A stretch of DNA of 64,000 nt from JBBSEX01 sp038239345. GTDB lineage: Bacteria; Acidobacteriota; Terriglobia; Bryobacterales; Bryobacteraceae. The notes beneath the pieces are model-generated. The model had not been told where the DNA came from. It saw nothing but the letters and a program-made list of their open reading frames with translations, and searched no databases. Below, one piece after another: positions 25,035 through 33,207 of this stretch. Position numbers and translations under genes: made by a program. The stretch lies in assembly GCA_038239345.1 (NCBI GenBank), contig JBBSEX010000013.1, positions 123,123 to 187,122 of the forward strand. The letters run 5' to 3'. Position 1 is the first letter of the stretch. The number at the start of each line of letters is the position of its first letter.

Positions 25035-25686
25035 CAAAATCAAGCAGATGCGGGCATTTTCAGAATGCCCAAATTTCGCCCGGTAGATAATTTTGTAGAC
25101 AGATGTGCACTGCGTGTTTTTCCAGCGTGCGGTTCCAATTGCAGTTCGCCGCAGACGGCGACCACGGCTACGTGTTCGTGTAGGGAGCCACCGGTACGTG
25201 CCTCGGGTGTCTGTTCCCGGATTCCGTGAATGACGGCCTCTACCCATGGCCCGGCACGCCGGCAATGGCGACATCTTGCAAGCCGTTGGCTCGCTCGTGG
25301 TCTACGCGGTGGACATTCTACTCATGGACCGCAAACGGAGCTGGAACTACCGAACGGTCCGCCTGTCGGACGCTTCGTGCGATTCTGCATTTAGAGTTGA
25401 ACAACGTCCGCACTGCAATTCGGGCATTGAGAAAGAGAGGAAGGAGAAACATCTATAACTACGCCCGCTGCCAACGGCACGGCACTACGACCCAAACCTG
25501 CGTTTCGTCGTTCACCAATGTTTTGCGCCGGCCTTATACTTGGCGGATCCATTCGTTTGGGATGCCTAAAAACAAATCGTGGCGACCGGACCATGCCCTT
25601 AGACGAAACATCCCGGCTAAAATATGCTTTGGGTGTAGGGGCCTAGCCCTTCAGATTTCCTACCAACTGTTAGCCGAGACAACACT
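25035..25686. other. Island segment without a recognisable gene
   Basis: About 650 bases between the tRNA and the DUF262 gene. Open frames exist (the longest runs 25226-25690 on the plus strand), but their composition is rich in Arg, Thr, Trp, Cys and Ser with no domain or coherent secondary structure. One shorter frame at 25246-25458 contains a hydrophobic stretch (LQAVGSLVVYAVDILLMD) that could be a gene relic. No RNA gene or clear promoter was found. I read it as degenerate DNA or an undescribed non-coding part of the island. Confidence 0.4.
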
Positions 25687-27165
25687 ATGAAAATGACCTC
25701 AGATAAACGGGCGATCGACAAGATCTACAAGCGGCGCGATCGTTATGAGATTCCCGATTGGCAGCGTGAGGAGGTTTGGAGCCGTGGTCAACAGCAAGAG
25801 CTTATCGACTCGATCCTTCGCAAGTGGAAGCTTCCGAAATTCTATTTCCTGAAGGCTGGTGGAGAGGATCAGTACGAGGTCGTCGATGGCCAACAGCGAC
25901 TGATGAGCATCCTCGCTTTCTTTGATAACGAGTTGCCTCTTTCGACATCAGCCGCCAAGGTATTTGGCGGATCCTATTACAAAGAGTTGCCGACCAAGCA
26001 TTCCGATGCTTTCGATGACTACGAAATTGAATATGATCTCATCGAAGAGGTTTCAGAAAGCGAAATAAAGCTCTTCTTCCAGCGGCTCCAGAAGGGCCTT
26101 CCCCTTACGAGCAGCGAGAAGCTCAATTCGATTCAGAGCAAACTCCGAGATTTCCTCAAGGAGCAGACCAAGCACCAGTTCTTTAAGGTCATCCCGGCAA
26201 GTAATCGTCGGTACGGTCACTTTGACATTCTCTGCAAGGTGGCTGCTGTTGAACTGGAAGGAGTCGATGTCGGCCTCAGGTTTGATGACTTGAAGACTGT
26301 TTTGGAAGGCCACCAGAGCTTTTCGTCAAAGTCCAATGTAGGTCAACGGATCAAGCGATCCTTGGATATGCTGAACGGCCTAACTTCGGAACAGAAGGAG
26401 CTTTTTAGGAACAGAACGATCGTCCAAGGTGCCCTAACGTTGACTTGCAGCCTAGTTGAGTCCGGTGCCGCTGTTAGTGGAAAAACGTTGGGAGACTTCT
26501 TTGCGAAGTTTTTGTCTGAGCTTGACCGTCAAATCGAACTTGGTAGGAAGGCTACGGACCGCGACTATCAAGAGTTCCAACGAACGGTCAGCGCGAACGT
26601 CAAGTCTGGAGCCAAGATTCGACAAACGATCCTAATGCGGAAGCTTGTCTCAATGTATCCCGAAGTCGCCGGCGGTCTCGATCAACTCGTGCTGACTGAG
26701 GTGAGCTCCGCCGCCCGATTGAAGGAACTGGCGAACGAGATCTCAACGACAGTGACGTCTCTCAATAGTCAGCATTCGGCGAGAAGCGGAAGTGATTTGT
26801 TCAAGGCGACAAACCGCACCGTGAAGGCTTTGATGAGTATCGGCGTACCCGTGAAAGACTTTGATGGCTACAAGATATTTGTGGACGATCTATATTTCTT
26901 GTTTCACGAAGGCCCGGGTGACAGGCTCGCGTCGCAACCTCTCGGTAGCTTTGATGACGTGAACGCATTGAGGACCGATCTTCGCCACGACGTGGACCAC
27001 GGCAGGGATGGAAAGGTCAGAGCGAAGCGAAAGAAGATTGGGTCTGCGTTTCAAAGATACAGCGGCGCAACCGCCCCCGAGGCCCTTGATCCTTCAAGGT
27101 TCATGTTGGTGCAGGATAACCTCTTGAGCGCCCTTCTTAATGATTTGCGGATTATTACACCGTGA
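25687..27165 (+). CDS. DUF262 (ParB-like nuclease fold) protein with HEPN-like C-terminus
   Basis: A 492-residue protein. The N-terminal DUF262 domain shows IPDWQREEVWSRGQQQELID near residues 22-41 and VVDGQQRLMSILAFF near 61-75, the NTP-binding/ParB-like core of the GmrS/BrxU superfamily. The DUF1524 HNH nuclease usual in GmrSD enzymes is absent. Instead, after a helical middle, the last ~100 residues contain LRHDVDHG, in which R433 and H438 form R-x4-H, the active-site spacing of HEPN RNases, followed by YSGATAPEALDPSRF and a final helix. I infer a DUF262-HEPN fusion with a likely role against phages or foreign nucleic acid. It is the only intact gene in the tRNA-bounded segment. Confidence 0.8.
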   Translation: MKMTSDKRAIDKIYKRRDRYEIPDWQREEVWSRGQQQELIDSILRKWKLPKFYFLKAGGEDQYEVVDGQQRLMSILAFFDNELPLSTSAAKVFGGSYYKELPTKHSDAFDDYEIEYDLIEEVSESEIKLFFQRLQKGLPLTSSEKLNSIQSKLRDFLKEQTKHQFFKVIPASNRRYGHFDILCKVAAVELEGVDVGLRFDDLKTVLEGHQSFSSKSNVGQRIKRSLDMLNGLTSEQKELFRNRTIVQGALTLTCSLVESGAAVSGKTLGDFFAKFLSELDRQIELGRKATDRDYQEFQRTVSANVKSGAKIRQTILMRKLVSMYPEVAGGLDQLVLTEVSSAARLKELANEISTTVTSLNSQHSARSGSDLFKATNRTVKALMSIGVPVKDFDGYKIFVDDLYFLFHEGPGDRLASQPLGSFDDVNALRTDLRHDVDHGRDGKVRAKRKKIGSAFQRYSGATAPEALDPSRFMLVQDNLLSALLNDLRIITP

Positions 27166-27323
27166 GGTAGCCTCGGTCTCCCCCAACGGGCGAACCGAAG
27201 CCTACCAGAGGAATCGCCCGGAAATTGCTCGGCCAGTGTAGATACTTCTGTAGACGAGAAAGCACCCGGCTTCCTCGAATGCCCACACGCTTCAATAGGG
27301 AAGCGCGTAACCCATTAAAACGT

Positions 27324-27346
27324 AAAGGCCTAAAAATGGGCTTTTT
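27324..27346 (+). terminator. Possible terminator downstream of the DUF262 gene
   Basis: AAAGGCCT and GGGCTTTT can form an 8-bp stem (with two G-T pairs) around a 6-base A-rich loop, followed by T. It lies 160 bp after the DUF262 stop and just before the right tRNA repeat. The pairing is imperfect, so this is tentative. Confidence 0.35.
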
Positions 27347-27363
27347 CGGTAGGAGCCTCAAAA

Positions 27364-27413
27364 CTGCCTTGGGCGCAGGGGTTCGTGAGTTCGAATCTCG
27401 CCCCCCCGACCAA
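27364..27413 (+). repeat. Direct repeat (attR-like), tRNA-Pro 3' fragment
   Basis: The second copy of the tRNA-Pro 3' block, with two substitutions relative to 24985-25034: one in the variable loop and one in the acceptor strand. No 5' tRNA half precedes it, so it cannot be a functional tRNA gene. Confidence 0.85.
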
Positions 27414-27595
27414 ACCTCTCGTTGATTTGCGACGAGATGATCGATTCCCTGTCCACCGAATTCGCTGTCCGTCGCCCTACTGTGAGAAAGCCCCTTCAGC
27501 TCGGCTGGACGTTAAATAGTCGATCGGTTTGCCAGTGCTGAGGCAATGCAGCGGCGAGGATTCTCTCGCCAGGATGTGGCATACGGAGCGAGCAT

Positions 27596-28414
27596 TTAGT
27601 GGGACATCGAGTAAACGATGTAATTCACTCCAATGCGAATCGCCAGGTCGGCAAACTTCTCTGGATATTGGGCGTTGTCGGCCCACTCCCAGGCATCGCC
27701 GATATCGGAGTTGTAGGAAATGGCCACCATGATCCGCCCGGAGTCATCGCGAATCGCTCGCCAATGTGCTCCCCTTTCATTCTTGTAGCCGGCACGCAGG
27801 TGCGCTTGGCCGGGAATTTGGAAGCGGTCATCCAGATCATACAGCGTGTGAAATATCGGATCGGAGTCTTCAATGTCGACGATCTGGCGGTCGGGAAAAA
27901 CTAATTTCATGCTCTTCGCAAAGACCTCCCATTCGTAAGGACCGTGAAAATCGTCAGCCATAAAGAAGCCGCCGCGAAGCAAATACTCGCGCAGCACCTT
28001 TCCTTGTTGTGACGTCAAGCCCCATTCGCCTACCTGGACCGCGTATACCCAGGGCCAATTGAAGACTTCGTCGCCGTTATCGAGGTTGATGACTTGCTCC
28101 ACCGATCGGGTATGGATCCGCGTCAAACGCCGCAATGCTTGCGAAAAATGACGGTCTGCGGGCGGGTAGTCCTGTGTCCAAAGCGAATATCCTTTGTGCC
28201 AATCGCCATCGCGGCCAGCGTAGCCGTTATTTTCGCCGGGCGGGAACATCAGGCGGGCAAAAGCCCATTCCGTCTTTTCCTGCCAATCAGGCGGAAGGAA
28301 GCTCTCGTTGTGCTCAATGCTGGGGTATTCGTGGAAAGGAAGTTGGAAAGCGGAGAGCGTCCCGATCAGGACCACAACGCACCCTATTTGACGCCAAGCC
28401 CGGGTGATGCTCAT
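27596..28414 (-). CDS. DUF4159 domain-containing exported protein
   Basis: A 272-residue protein. The ATG at 28414 is chosen because MSITRAWRQIGCVVVLIGTLS is a good signal peptide; the frame is open to 28522, but the extension overlaps a plus-strand gene. The DUF4159 core is visible in EWAFARLMFPPGE, VEQVINLDNGDEVFNWPWVY, LREYLLRGGFFMADDFHGPYE and IMVAISYNSDIGDAWEWADN. The family has a flavodoxin/glutamine-amidotransferase-like fold of unknown role and often occurs near aerotolerance or secretion operons, but none is here. Neighbouring genes are on the opposite strand or across the island edge. Confidence 0.8.
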   Translation of the reverse strand: MSITRAWRQIGCVVVLIGTLSAFQLPFHEYPSIEHNESFLPPDWQEKTEWAFARLMFPPGENNGYAGRDGDWHKGYSLWTQDYPPADRHFSQALRRLTRIHTRSVEQVINLDNGDEVFNWPWVYAVQVGEWGLTSQQGKVLREYLLRGGFFMADDFHGPYEWEVFAKSMKLVFPDRQIVDIEDSDPIFHTLYDLDDRFQIPGQAHLRAGYKNERGAHWRAIRDDSGRIMVAISYNSDIGDAWEWADNAQYPEKFADLAIRIGVNYIVYSMSH

Positions 28415-28502
28415 GGGTACGGCCTGACCCGAGCATAGCACTGCCCCACGCAGAGACCGGCGACGCTCCGAAAACTCATCATCGCGGTACAAAAAAGGAT
28501 AG

Positions 28503-28763
28503 ATGGACTCATCTTTAAGCAAGCCGAGGTGGTGGCTAATCGCAACCGCGGCAATTCTAGCCGTGCTGACGCTGTACTACTTCACCGGATCGTGGGTAAT
28601 CGTAGCGTTGTTCTTCGCGCTGTTAGCGATGCTTCTGGGTTATCAAGCGAAGCGTACCGGGAAGTCTCGATCACACGCCTGCGTCCGCTGTGGTGCGGCG
28701 TTAAACCGGAATGCCCGTGAATGCCGATCCTGCGGCAGCGCCAGTTGGACGATCAGGGATTAG
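28503..28763 (+). CDS. Small membrane protein with C-terminal zinc ribbon
   Basis: An 86-residue protein with two closely spaced hydrophobic helices (WWLIATAAILAVLTLYYF and WVIVALFFALLAMLLGY), then a basic linker and a zinc ribbon with paired CVRCG and CRSCG knuckles 13 residues apart. The ATG at 28503 follows AAGGATAG. No specific family is recognised. Such proteins usually expose the zinc ribbon to the cytoplasm. It sits between the DUF4159 gene (divergent) and the aldo/keto reductase. Confidence 0.65.
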   Translation: MDSSLSKPRWWLIATAAILAVLTLYYFTGSWVIVALFFALLAMLLGYQAKRTGKSRSHACVRCGAALNRNARECRSCGSASWTIRD

Positions 28764-28840
28764 CAAACGAAGTTCAATCCGCAGCGCCACTGGACCTGCC
28801 CGGTTGCTCGTGATAGCATTTGCGCATTGGGGGCTCCAAA

Positions 28841-29725
28841 ATGGCTAACTACTCCAGACGCGATTTCCTGAAGACCGGGCTCGCCGCCGGTGCACTCGCC
28901 GGGATCGGAAACCTTCCGGTCCGCGCCGCAGCGAGCCCGGCTACCGAATGGGTGACGCTGGGAAAGTCCGGCGTGAAAGTTACTCGGCTCGCCTTTGGTA
29001 CAGGGTCGCTCGGCGGGCGGACACAGCGTGATCTCGGGCAAGATGAATTTACCAGGCTGGTTCGCTATTCCTACGACCGGGGCATTCGCTTCTTCGAGAC
29101 CGCCGAGTCTTATGGTGAAATGCACAAGATGCTCGGCATTGCGCTGAAGGGAATCCCGCGTGACACGTACCGCCTAATGTCCAAGGTGACAACGCACGAT
29201 GGCGTAAATCCGCAAGAGAAGATAGATGAATTGCGAACCTTGGCGCGCACCGAGTATTTCGACATCATGCTGCTGCATTTCCAGCATGTGGCAACCTGGC
29301 CCACGGACACAGTTCGCTGGCAGGATGGGATCCTCGAAGCCAAGAGTAAAAAGGCTCTGGTAGGTTATGGAGCTTCGGTACATGGGCTGCCGGCATTACG
29401 CCAATTTCCGGGCAACAAGTGGTTGGAAGTAGCGATGATTCGCATGAACCACAAGGGCACCAAGATGGACGCCGAGGATTATAACACTAACGGGGCGGGA
29501 GATGTGAACGAGGTGGTTACCCACGTGAAGCAGGTCCGCGCGGAAGGCATGGGCGTGATCAGCATGAAACTCGTCGGTGAAGGTGCGTTCACACGCCGTG
29601 AGGACCGGCAGGCGGCGATGCGATACGCGTTCCGCAATGCAGGCGTCGACAGCGTGACCGTAGGTTTTAAGAACACGGCGGAGATCGACGAGGCAATTGA
29701 CAATCTGAATCTGGCACTTGCGTAG
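28841..29725 (+). CDS. Tat-exported aldo/keto reductase
   Basis: A 294-residue enzyme starting at the ATG at 28841 (GGGGG upstream). The N-terminus is a clear Tat signal: SRRDFLKTGLAAGALAG. The mature part is an aldo/keto reductase TIM barrel: GKSGVKVTRLAFGTGSLGG, GIRFFETAESYGEMHKMLG, MSKVTTHDG, then LLHFQHV. Of the catalytic tetrad, Tyr (SYG), Lys (SKV) and His (LHF) are present, while the usual Asp of the DTA motif is Glu (ETA). This belongs to the twin-arginine AKR branch common in Acidobacteria and Planctomycetes. The substrate is unknown; periplasmic NADPH dependence is puzzling. Confidence 0.85.
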   Translation: MANYSRRDFLKTGLAAGALAGIGNLPVRAAASPATEWVTLGKSGVKVTRLAFGTGSLGGRTQRDLGQDEFTRLVRYSYDRGIRFFETAESYGEMHKMLGIALKGIPRDTYRLMSKVTTHDGVNPQEKIDELRTLARTEYFDIMLLHFQHVATWPTDTVRWQDGILEAKSKKALVGYGASVHGLPALRQFPGNKWLEVAMIRMNHKGTKMDAEDYNTNGAGDVNEVVTHVKQVRAEGMGVISMKLVGEGAFTRREDRQAAMRYAFRNAGVDSVTVGFKNTAEIDEAIDNLNLALA

Positions 29726-29729
29726 GCGC

Positions 29730-30515
29730 TTACTTTTTTCCGGTCGCCGGGCGGAGGAATACGGTTTGTCCCACCGCCAGCCGACCGATGCGAGTCACCG
29801 TGCCGTAAATTCCCGCGTTGTTCTGGTTCGCACGAACTACCGCTTTCAGAACTTCTGGCGCAGGACGTGCTGAGTCGGGATCAAGATTCACCATCGAGCA
29901 ACGAACGTCGCGCTGTGTGACCGCGATCGAGGGGGCATCGTCGCCTTCGCCGAATGAGAGCACACCGCCCAACCACTGGTCCTCCTGGAAGGGAACCGAT
30001 TGCGGTAAATGAACCAGAACATTAGGGCGAAAGCGTCGCACGTCCGGGGGTTGCACTGCGAGCCGTCCAATCTCGCGCACCGTAGCGGAGGCGATCACGG
30101 AGATGCTTGCGTCGTCGAAAATGCCATGTTTCAACTGCATCATCTGCACGGGAGCTCCGTGCCGGCGTCCGACCTCCGCCGCCAAGTCCTGGCCGAAGAC
30201 CGGCAGATCCTGGCCATTCGGCGCGCGAATATGCGTCGGAAGGTCTTCCTGAGCCGCGTCCTCACGGCGCTGGGGGGCAAACAGGAGCAGCTCTGGAAGC
30301 CTGCCTGCCGATAGCCAGGGGAACCCGCTGCGGTCATCAGTGCGCCGGAATGCAAGCCGTCTGTCGCCATCCAGACCATGCCATCCCAGGTTGGCGGTGT
30401 CGAGCTGTTCGCCGCTCATCGACTTTACAGGATAGCGGAAGATCGCCTCCACTTGTCCGATTTCTATGAGCGTTGCGCGGGCGTGGAGATTAGTTTCACG
30501 TGGCAGATCAGTCAT
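29730..30515 (-). CDS. MOSC domain protein (YcbX/mARC-like)
   Basis: A 261-residue protein with an N-terminal beta-barrel (VEAIFRYPVKSMSGEQLDTA, GLDGDRRLAFRR, FPWLSAGRLPELL) and a C-terminal MOSC domain (RRFRPNVLV, TQRDVRCSMVNLDPDS). The Cys in RDVRCSM is the expected molybdenum cofactor ligand. Family members reduce N-hydroxylated compounds with electrons from a ferredoxin or cytochrome; no fused 2Fe-2S domain is present here. It converges with the aldo/keto reductase gene (4-bp gap). Upstream lies the broken M14 gene. Confidence 0.85.
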   Translation of the reverse strand: MTDLPRETNLHARATLIEIGQVEAIFRYPVKSMSGEQLDTANLGWHGLDGDRRLAFRRTDDRSGFPWLSAGRLPELLLFAPQRREDAAQEDLPTHIRAPNGQDLPVFGQDLAAEVGRRHGAPVQMMQLKHGIFDDASISVIASATVREIGRLAVQPPDVRRFRPNVLVHLPQSVPFQEDQWLGGVLSFGEGDDAPSIAVTQRDVRCSMVNLDPDSARPAPEVLKAVVRANQNNAGIYGTVTRIGRLAVGQTVFLRPATGKK

Positions 30516-30530
30516 ATATTATTCACCAGT

Positions 30531-31336
30531 TTAAATTCCCGGGTCCCAACCTTTGAAGCGATCCCAGCATTTTCCAATTACGGTGACCACGCCGGGGATC
30601 TTCAAAGCTGTGGATGGCGAAGTGGGAGCCGACGAAAAACCGGAGCAATTGATTAGCGCCAGCGCGGCCGAAAGATTTTGTCGAAACACGCGGCCGATTT
30701 CTGTTTCCGGCAGGCCGCTGAACTTGTGATCTTTAATGGCGGACGGACTGGGGGGAGATAGCTCGAGGGTGTATGGCCTCCGCCTAATTTCAGGACTGTC
30801 ATAACGGTGTTTGCGAAAATGGTCGTTGTCGACCGGTTAGGACGCCACTTACGGCTGGTTAGTATTGTGTGATCGTGCCCCTCGGCATTCAACATCGGAA
30901 TAAACCAGATTTCGCGATTGCCCACCAGGTGTTTGATGCGCTGGGCCTGGGCAGCGGGAGTGCCCGGAACCGCCGCATCGTCGGCCGGAAGACCCGGGCT
31001 CGGATCGTATTTACCAATCAGGTATTCGGCAAGCAGATAAGGTATTTCCACGGAGATCCACTCACGGGCATGATGGCCCACAATCAGGATTTTGGGTACG
31101 GGGCCGGGGCCTGTCCATAAATTCCCGCCGATCACAAGCGTGAGAATTTTCTTTGGGTTTTCCCCTGCGGTCGTGCCGGTATCCACCGTATCGTTGGGGC
31201 TGAGAATGCCCTTCCCTTTGGTGTCCAACCGCAACTGCGCAAGATCCCTCTCCGGGCTATAGAACGATTGCGTCACGGTTCCAGAAGTTGCTGTCCGGCC
31301 ATGGTGCGTATGGTTTGATCGGGACAAATCAACCAC
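30531..31336 (-). pseudogene. Broken M14 zinc carboxypeptidase
   Basis: The first frame (31336 down to about 30830) carries the M14 zinc site: ILIVGHHAREWISVEIPYLL (His and Glu ligands), then IWFIPMLNAEGHDHT and RKWRPNR. The family then needs about 110 residues including the second zinc His. Here, after a frame change near 30830, only ~27 codons later comes RPYTLELSPPSPSA, the YTxEL segment with the catalytic Glu, followed by FSGLPETEIGRVFRQNLSAA to a stop at 30531. So the gene has both a frameshift and a large internal deletion and cannot be active. The start is uncertain; a possible N-terminal piece lies upstream in another frame. Confidence 0.65.
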
Positions 31337-31445
31337 ACTCCATTGTCGACGCGGCCTATCTCTTCGAAGGCCAAGGAGGCAATGTCACCCGAGGACTTGG
31401 GGGTCGGCATAAATAATAGACCCGTTCATCGGCGCTCGTGCTCAA

Positions 31446-32162
31446 TCATGCCGCTCGCGGACCATCGCCGCCCCGCTCAAAATGCGGCCCCGATTCCGTT
31501 GCAAGCGCATCTCCCGCGCCAGACTCATGCGAATCGGTCACCTTAACCGTTACTTCGTCAATGTCGCCGGCCAGAGGATAGATCCGACCGAAGTCGTCGG
31601 TCTTTGCGTTACGCGACGGCTTCTTGTTAATCTCCATCGACACGGACAGTTGCTTTAACGGATTGTTGAGCCTGGCCTGCAATCCAGTCGTAGTAGTGAC
31701 GGGATCGAGCATTCCCAGGAGAAGATCCCATGAGTAGCCAGTCTGTCCTTGCTCGCGTTTCACCTTCACACTCAAGAAGGCGCGCTCGGCATCGGGTGGA
31801 ATTGAGTGCTCCATCAAACCATCGGAGTTCGTCTGTCCTTCAAAAACAGAATTCCCTACCCGAAGGCGATAGGGCGTGCCAGGTAGGGGTTGCAGATCCT
31901 CGTCCAAGAGAATCAACCTCAACGATACGAGGAAAGCCGCCAGCTCGAACTGGTGCCGTTGGTCAGTGTCCGCTGCGTCCTCGCGCAGAGTCCGATCCGG
32001 GACCAGCAGATGGTCGCCGCTAAGAATGACATTCGGATCGGGCCGTAGACGTCGAAAGTTATCGTTCGGCCCAAAGTTATAAATGCTTTCCCATCCGGGG
32101 AGACCGAAACCCTTGGCGATGCTGGATAAGCAGTCTCCCGGCGCTACCGTATACGAGGTCAT
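31446..32162 (-). CDS. LysM protein of the type found near injection-system effectors
   Basis: A 238-residue protein from the ATG at 32162; the frame is open to an ATG at 32354, but the family normally starts directly at the LysM. SYTVAPGDCLSSIAKGFGLP, the WESIYNFGPNDN segment, then DPNVILSGDHLLVPD form a LysM repeat in the variant (IWNHPxN...DPNVLxPGDxVxIPD) common beside T6SS and contractile-injection effectors. The rest (LRLILLDEDLQPLPGTPYRL, GQTNSDGLMEHSIPPDAERA) is the beta-sandwich that follows in those proteins. It lacks a signal peptide. A decayed M14 peptidase lies downstream on the same strand. No secretion structural genes are in the window. Confidence 0.65.
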   Translation of the reverse strand: MTSYTVAPGDCLSSIAKGFGLPGWESIYNFGPNDNFRRLRPDPNVILSGDHLLVPDRTLREDAADTDQRHQFELAAFLVSLRLILLDEDLQPLPGTPYRLRVGNSVFEGQTNSDGLMEHSIPPDAERAFLSVKVKREQGQTGYSWDLLLGMLDPVTTTTGLQARLNNPLKQLSVSMEINKKPSRNAKTDDFGRIYPLAGDIDEVTVKVTDSHESGAGDALATESGPHFERGGDGPRAA

Positions 32163-32334
32163 CGACAGCAACCCGCTTTCATCCCTAACCTCACCCCTGC
32201 CACGCAATCCACGCGCGCTTGATACGTCTATATACCTCACTAGCGAAAGTGCGGCGCGGATTAGCTCATTACTTGCAGGCAGCCCGTTGTAGGCAGCCGG
32301 TTGGTAAGGATAAGCGGGGTGGCTGGTCGGAGCG

Positions 32335-33207
32335 TTATTGTTGCCGGCGTGCATTCAGCTTGGCGCTAGTGATAGCCGCGTCGAGTTTTGCCGCGATGAT
32401 CTCAAACCCAGGCTGAGGACCGCGCCATTGCAGTTCGTCCACATCGTTGAAGAGTGCGATGTCGGTCCGTAGCGTGGCCAGCGTTCGGAACAACAATGCG
32501 CGATCACGCTCGCTCGATAGGGTGTGCGCCAGGCTACCGGCGTTGGCGGCATTCACGTGCCACTCCCGCCAATCCGCTGGAACCAAATCGAGGTGAAGGA
32601 ACTTCGCCAGCACTGCCGCCGACGATTTCGCTCCCCATCCAGGTAAGCCGGGATAACCATCCGCGGCGTCGCCGACCAGTGCCAGATAGTCGGGAATCGA
32701 CACCGGCGAAACCCCGAACTTTCGAATGACGCCGGCTTCATCGAGCGTAACCCGCGTCCGCCGATGCAACTGAACGATTCGGGTGCCGCGCACGCACTGC
32801 GCAAGATCTTTATCGGGCGTACAAATAATCACCCGTTCCACGCGCGGGTCCAGCGCGGCAGCGGCGGCACCTGCGGCTAGTGCGTCGTCCGCCTCAAACT
32901 CGATCATGGGCCACACAACAACGCCAGCCGCGGAGATGACTTCTTCCAGCAGATTGAACTGCGACCACAAAACCGGATCAATTCCTTGACCCGTCTTGTA
33001 TCCAGCCCACAATCCATTGCGGAAAGACTCGATAACGTGATCGGTTGCCAAGGCCAGGTGCGTCGCTCCGCCGCGAATCATATTCAGAACCGATGTAAGC
33101 ACGCCGCGAACAGCGCCAACTTCACGGCCATCCTCATCCCGCGCCGACGGCAGGGCGTAATAATGCCGGAATAACTCGTACGTGCCATCTATCAGGTGAA
33201 CGTCCAG
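32335..33207 (-). CDS. 5'-3' exonuclease / flap nuclease family protein (probable CTG start)
   Basis: A 290-residue protein related to the PolA N-terminal nuclease. The frame needs to reach about 33207 to include the conserved N-terminus LDVHLIDGTYELFRHYYALP, which holds the first metal-binding Asp. No ATG, GTG or TTG occurs in that part; a CTG at 33207 sits 9 bp after a GGAGG site, so it is the probable start. A GTG at 33102 would remove the catalytic beginning. Further motifs: FEADDALAAGAAAAA, ICTPDKDLAQCV, then LALVGDAADGYPGLPGWGAKSSA, the helix-hairpin-helix with two Asp ligands. It lacks a polymerase domain. The role is probably repair or RNA-primer removal. Confidence 0.8.
   Translation of the reverse strand: MDVHLIDGTYELFRHYYALPSARDEDGREVGAVRGVLTSVLNMIRGGATHLALATDHVIESFRNGLWAGYKTGQGIDPVLWSQFNLLEEVISAAGVVVWPMIEFEADDALAAGAAAAALDPRVERVIICTPDKDLAQCVRGTRIVQLHRRTRVTLDEAGVIRKFGVSPVSIPDYLALVGDAADGYPGLPGWGAKSSAAVLAKFLHLDLVPADWREWHVNAANAGSLAHTLSSERDRALLFRTLATLRTDIALFNDVDELQWRGPQPGFEIIAAKLDAAITSAKLNARRQQ

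Larger units (their letters stand above)
24985..27413 (+). mobile_element. Candidate tRNA-Pro-bounded mini-island carrying one DUF262 gene
   Basis: The 50-bp block at 24985-25034 (tRNA anticodon arm to CCA) recurs at 27364-27413 in the same orientation with two mismatches. This is the geometry left when an element integrates into a tRNA gene and brings its own copy of the 3' end: the intact tRNA lies on one side and the displaced half on the other. The unit is 2379 bp long. It has one intact gene at 25687-27165 with visibly lower GC (about 50% in sampled lines) than neighbouring genes (often near 60%). No integrase, transposase or inverted terminal repeats are seen, so it is either non-autonomous or decayed. 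Confidence 0.6.

Noticed and set aside
25226..25690. 154-codon frame between tRNA and DUF262 gene as a real gene
   Set aside because: Composition is erratic, no secondary-structure pattern or motif is seen, and there is no ribosome site; it runs into the DUF262 start.
27364..27413. A second tRNA-Pro gene
   Set aside because: Only the 3' part is present; no D arm or 5' acceptor strand precedes it, and the acceptor strand has a mismatch.
28415..28522. N-terminal extension of the DUF4159 protein
   Set aside because: It would overlap the plus-strand zinc-ribbon gene and places the signal peptide internally.
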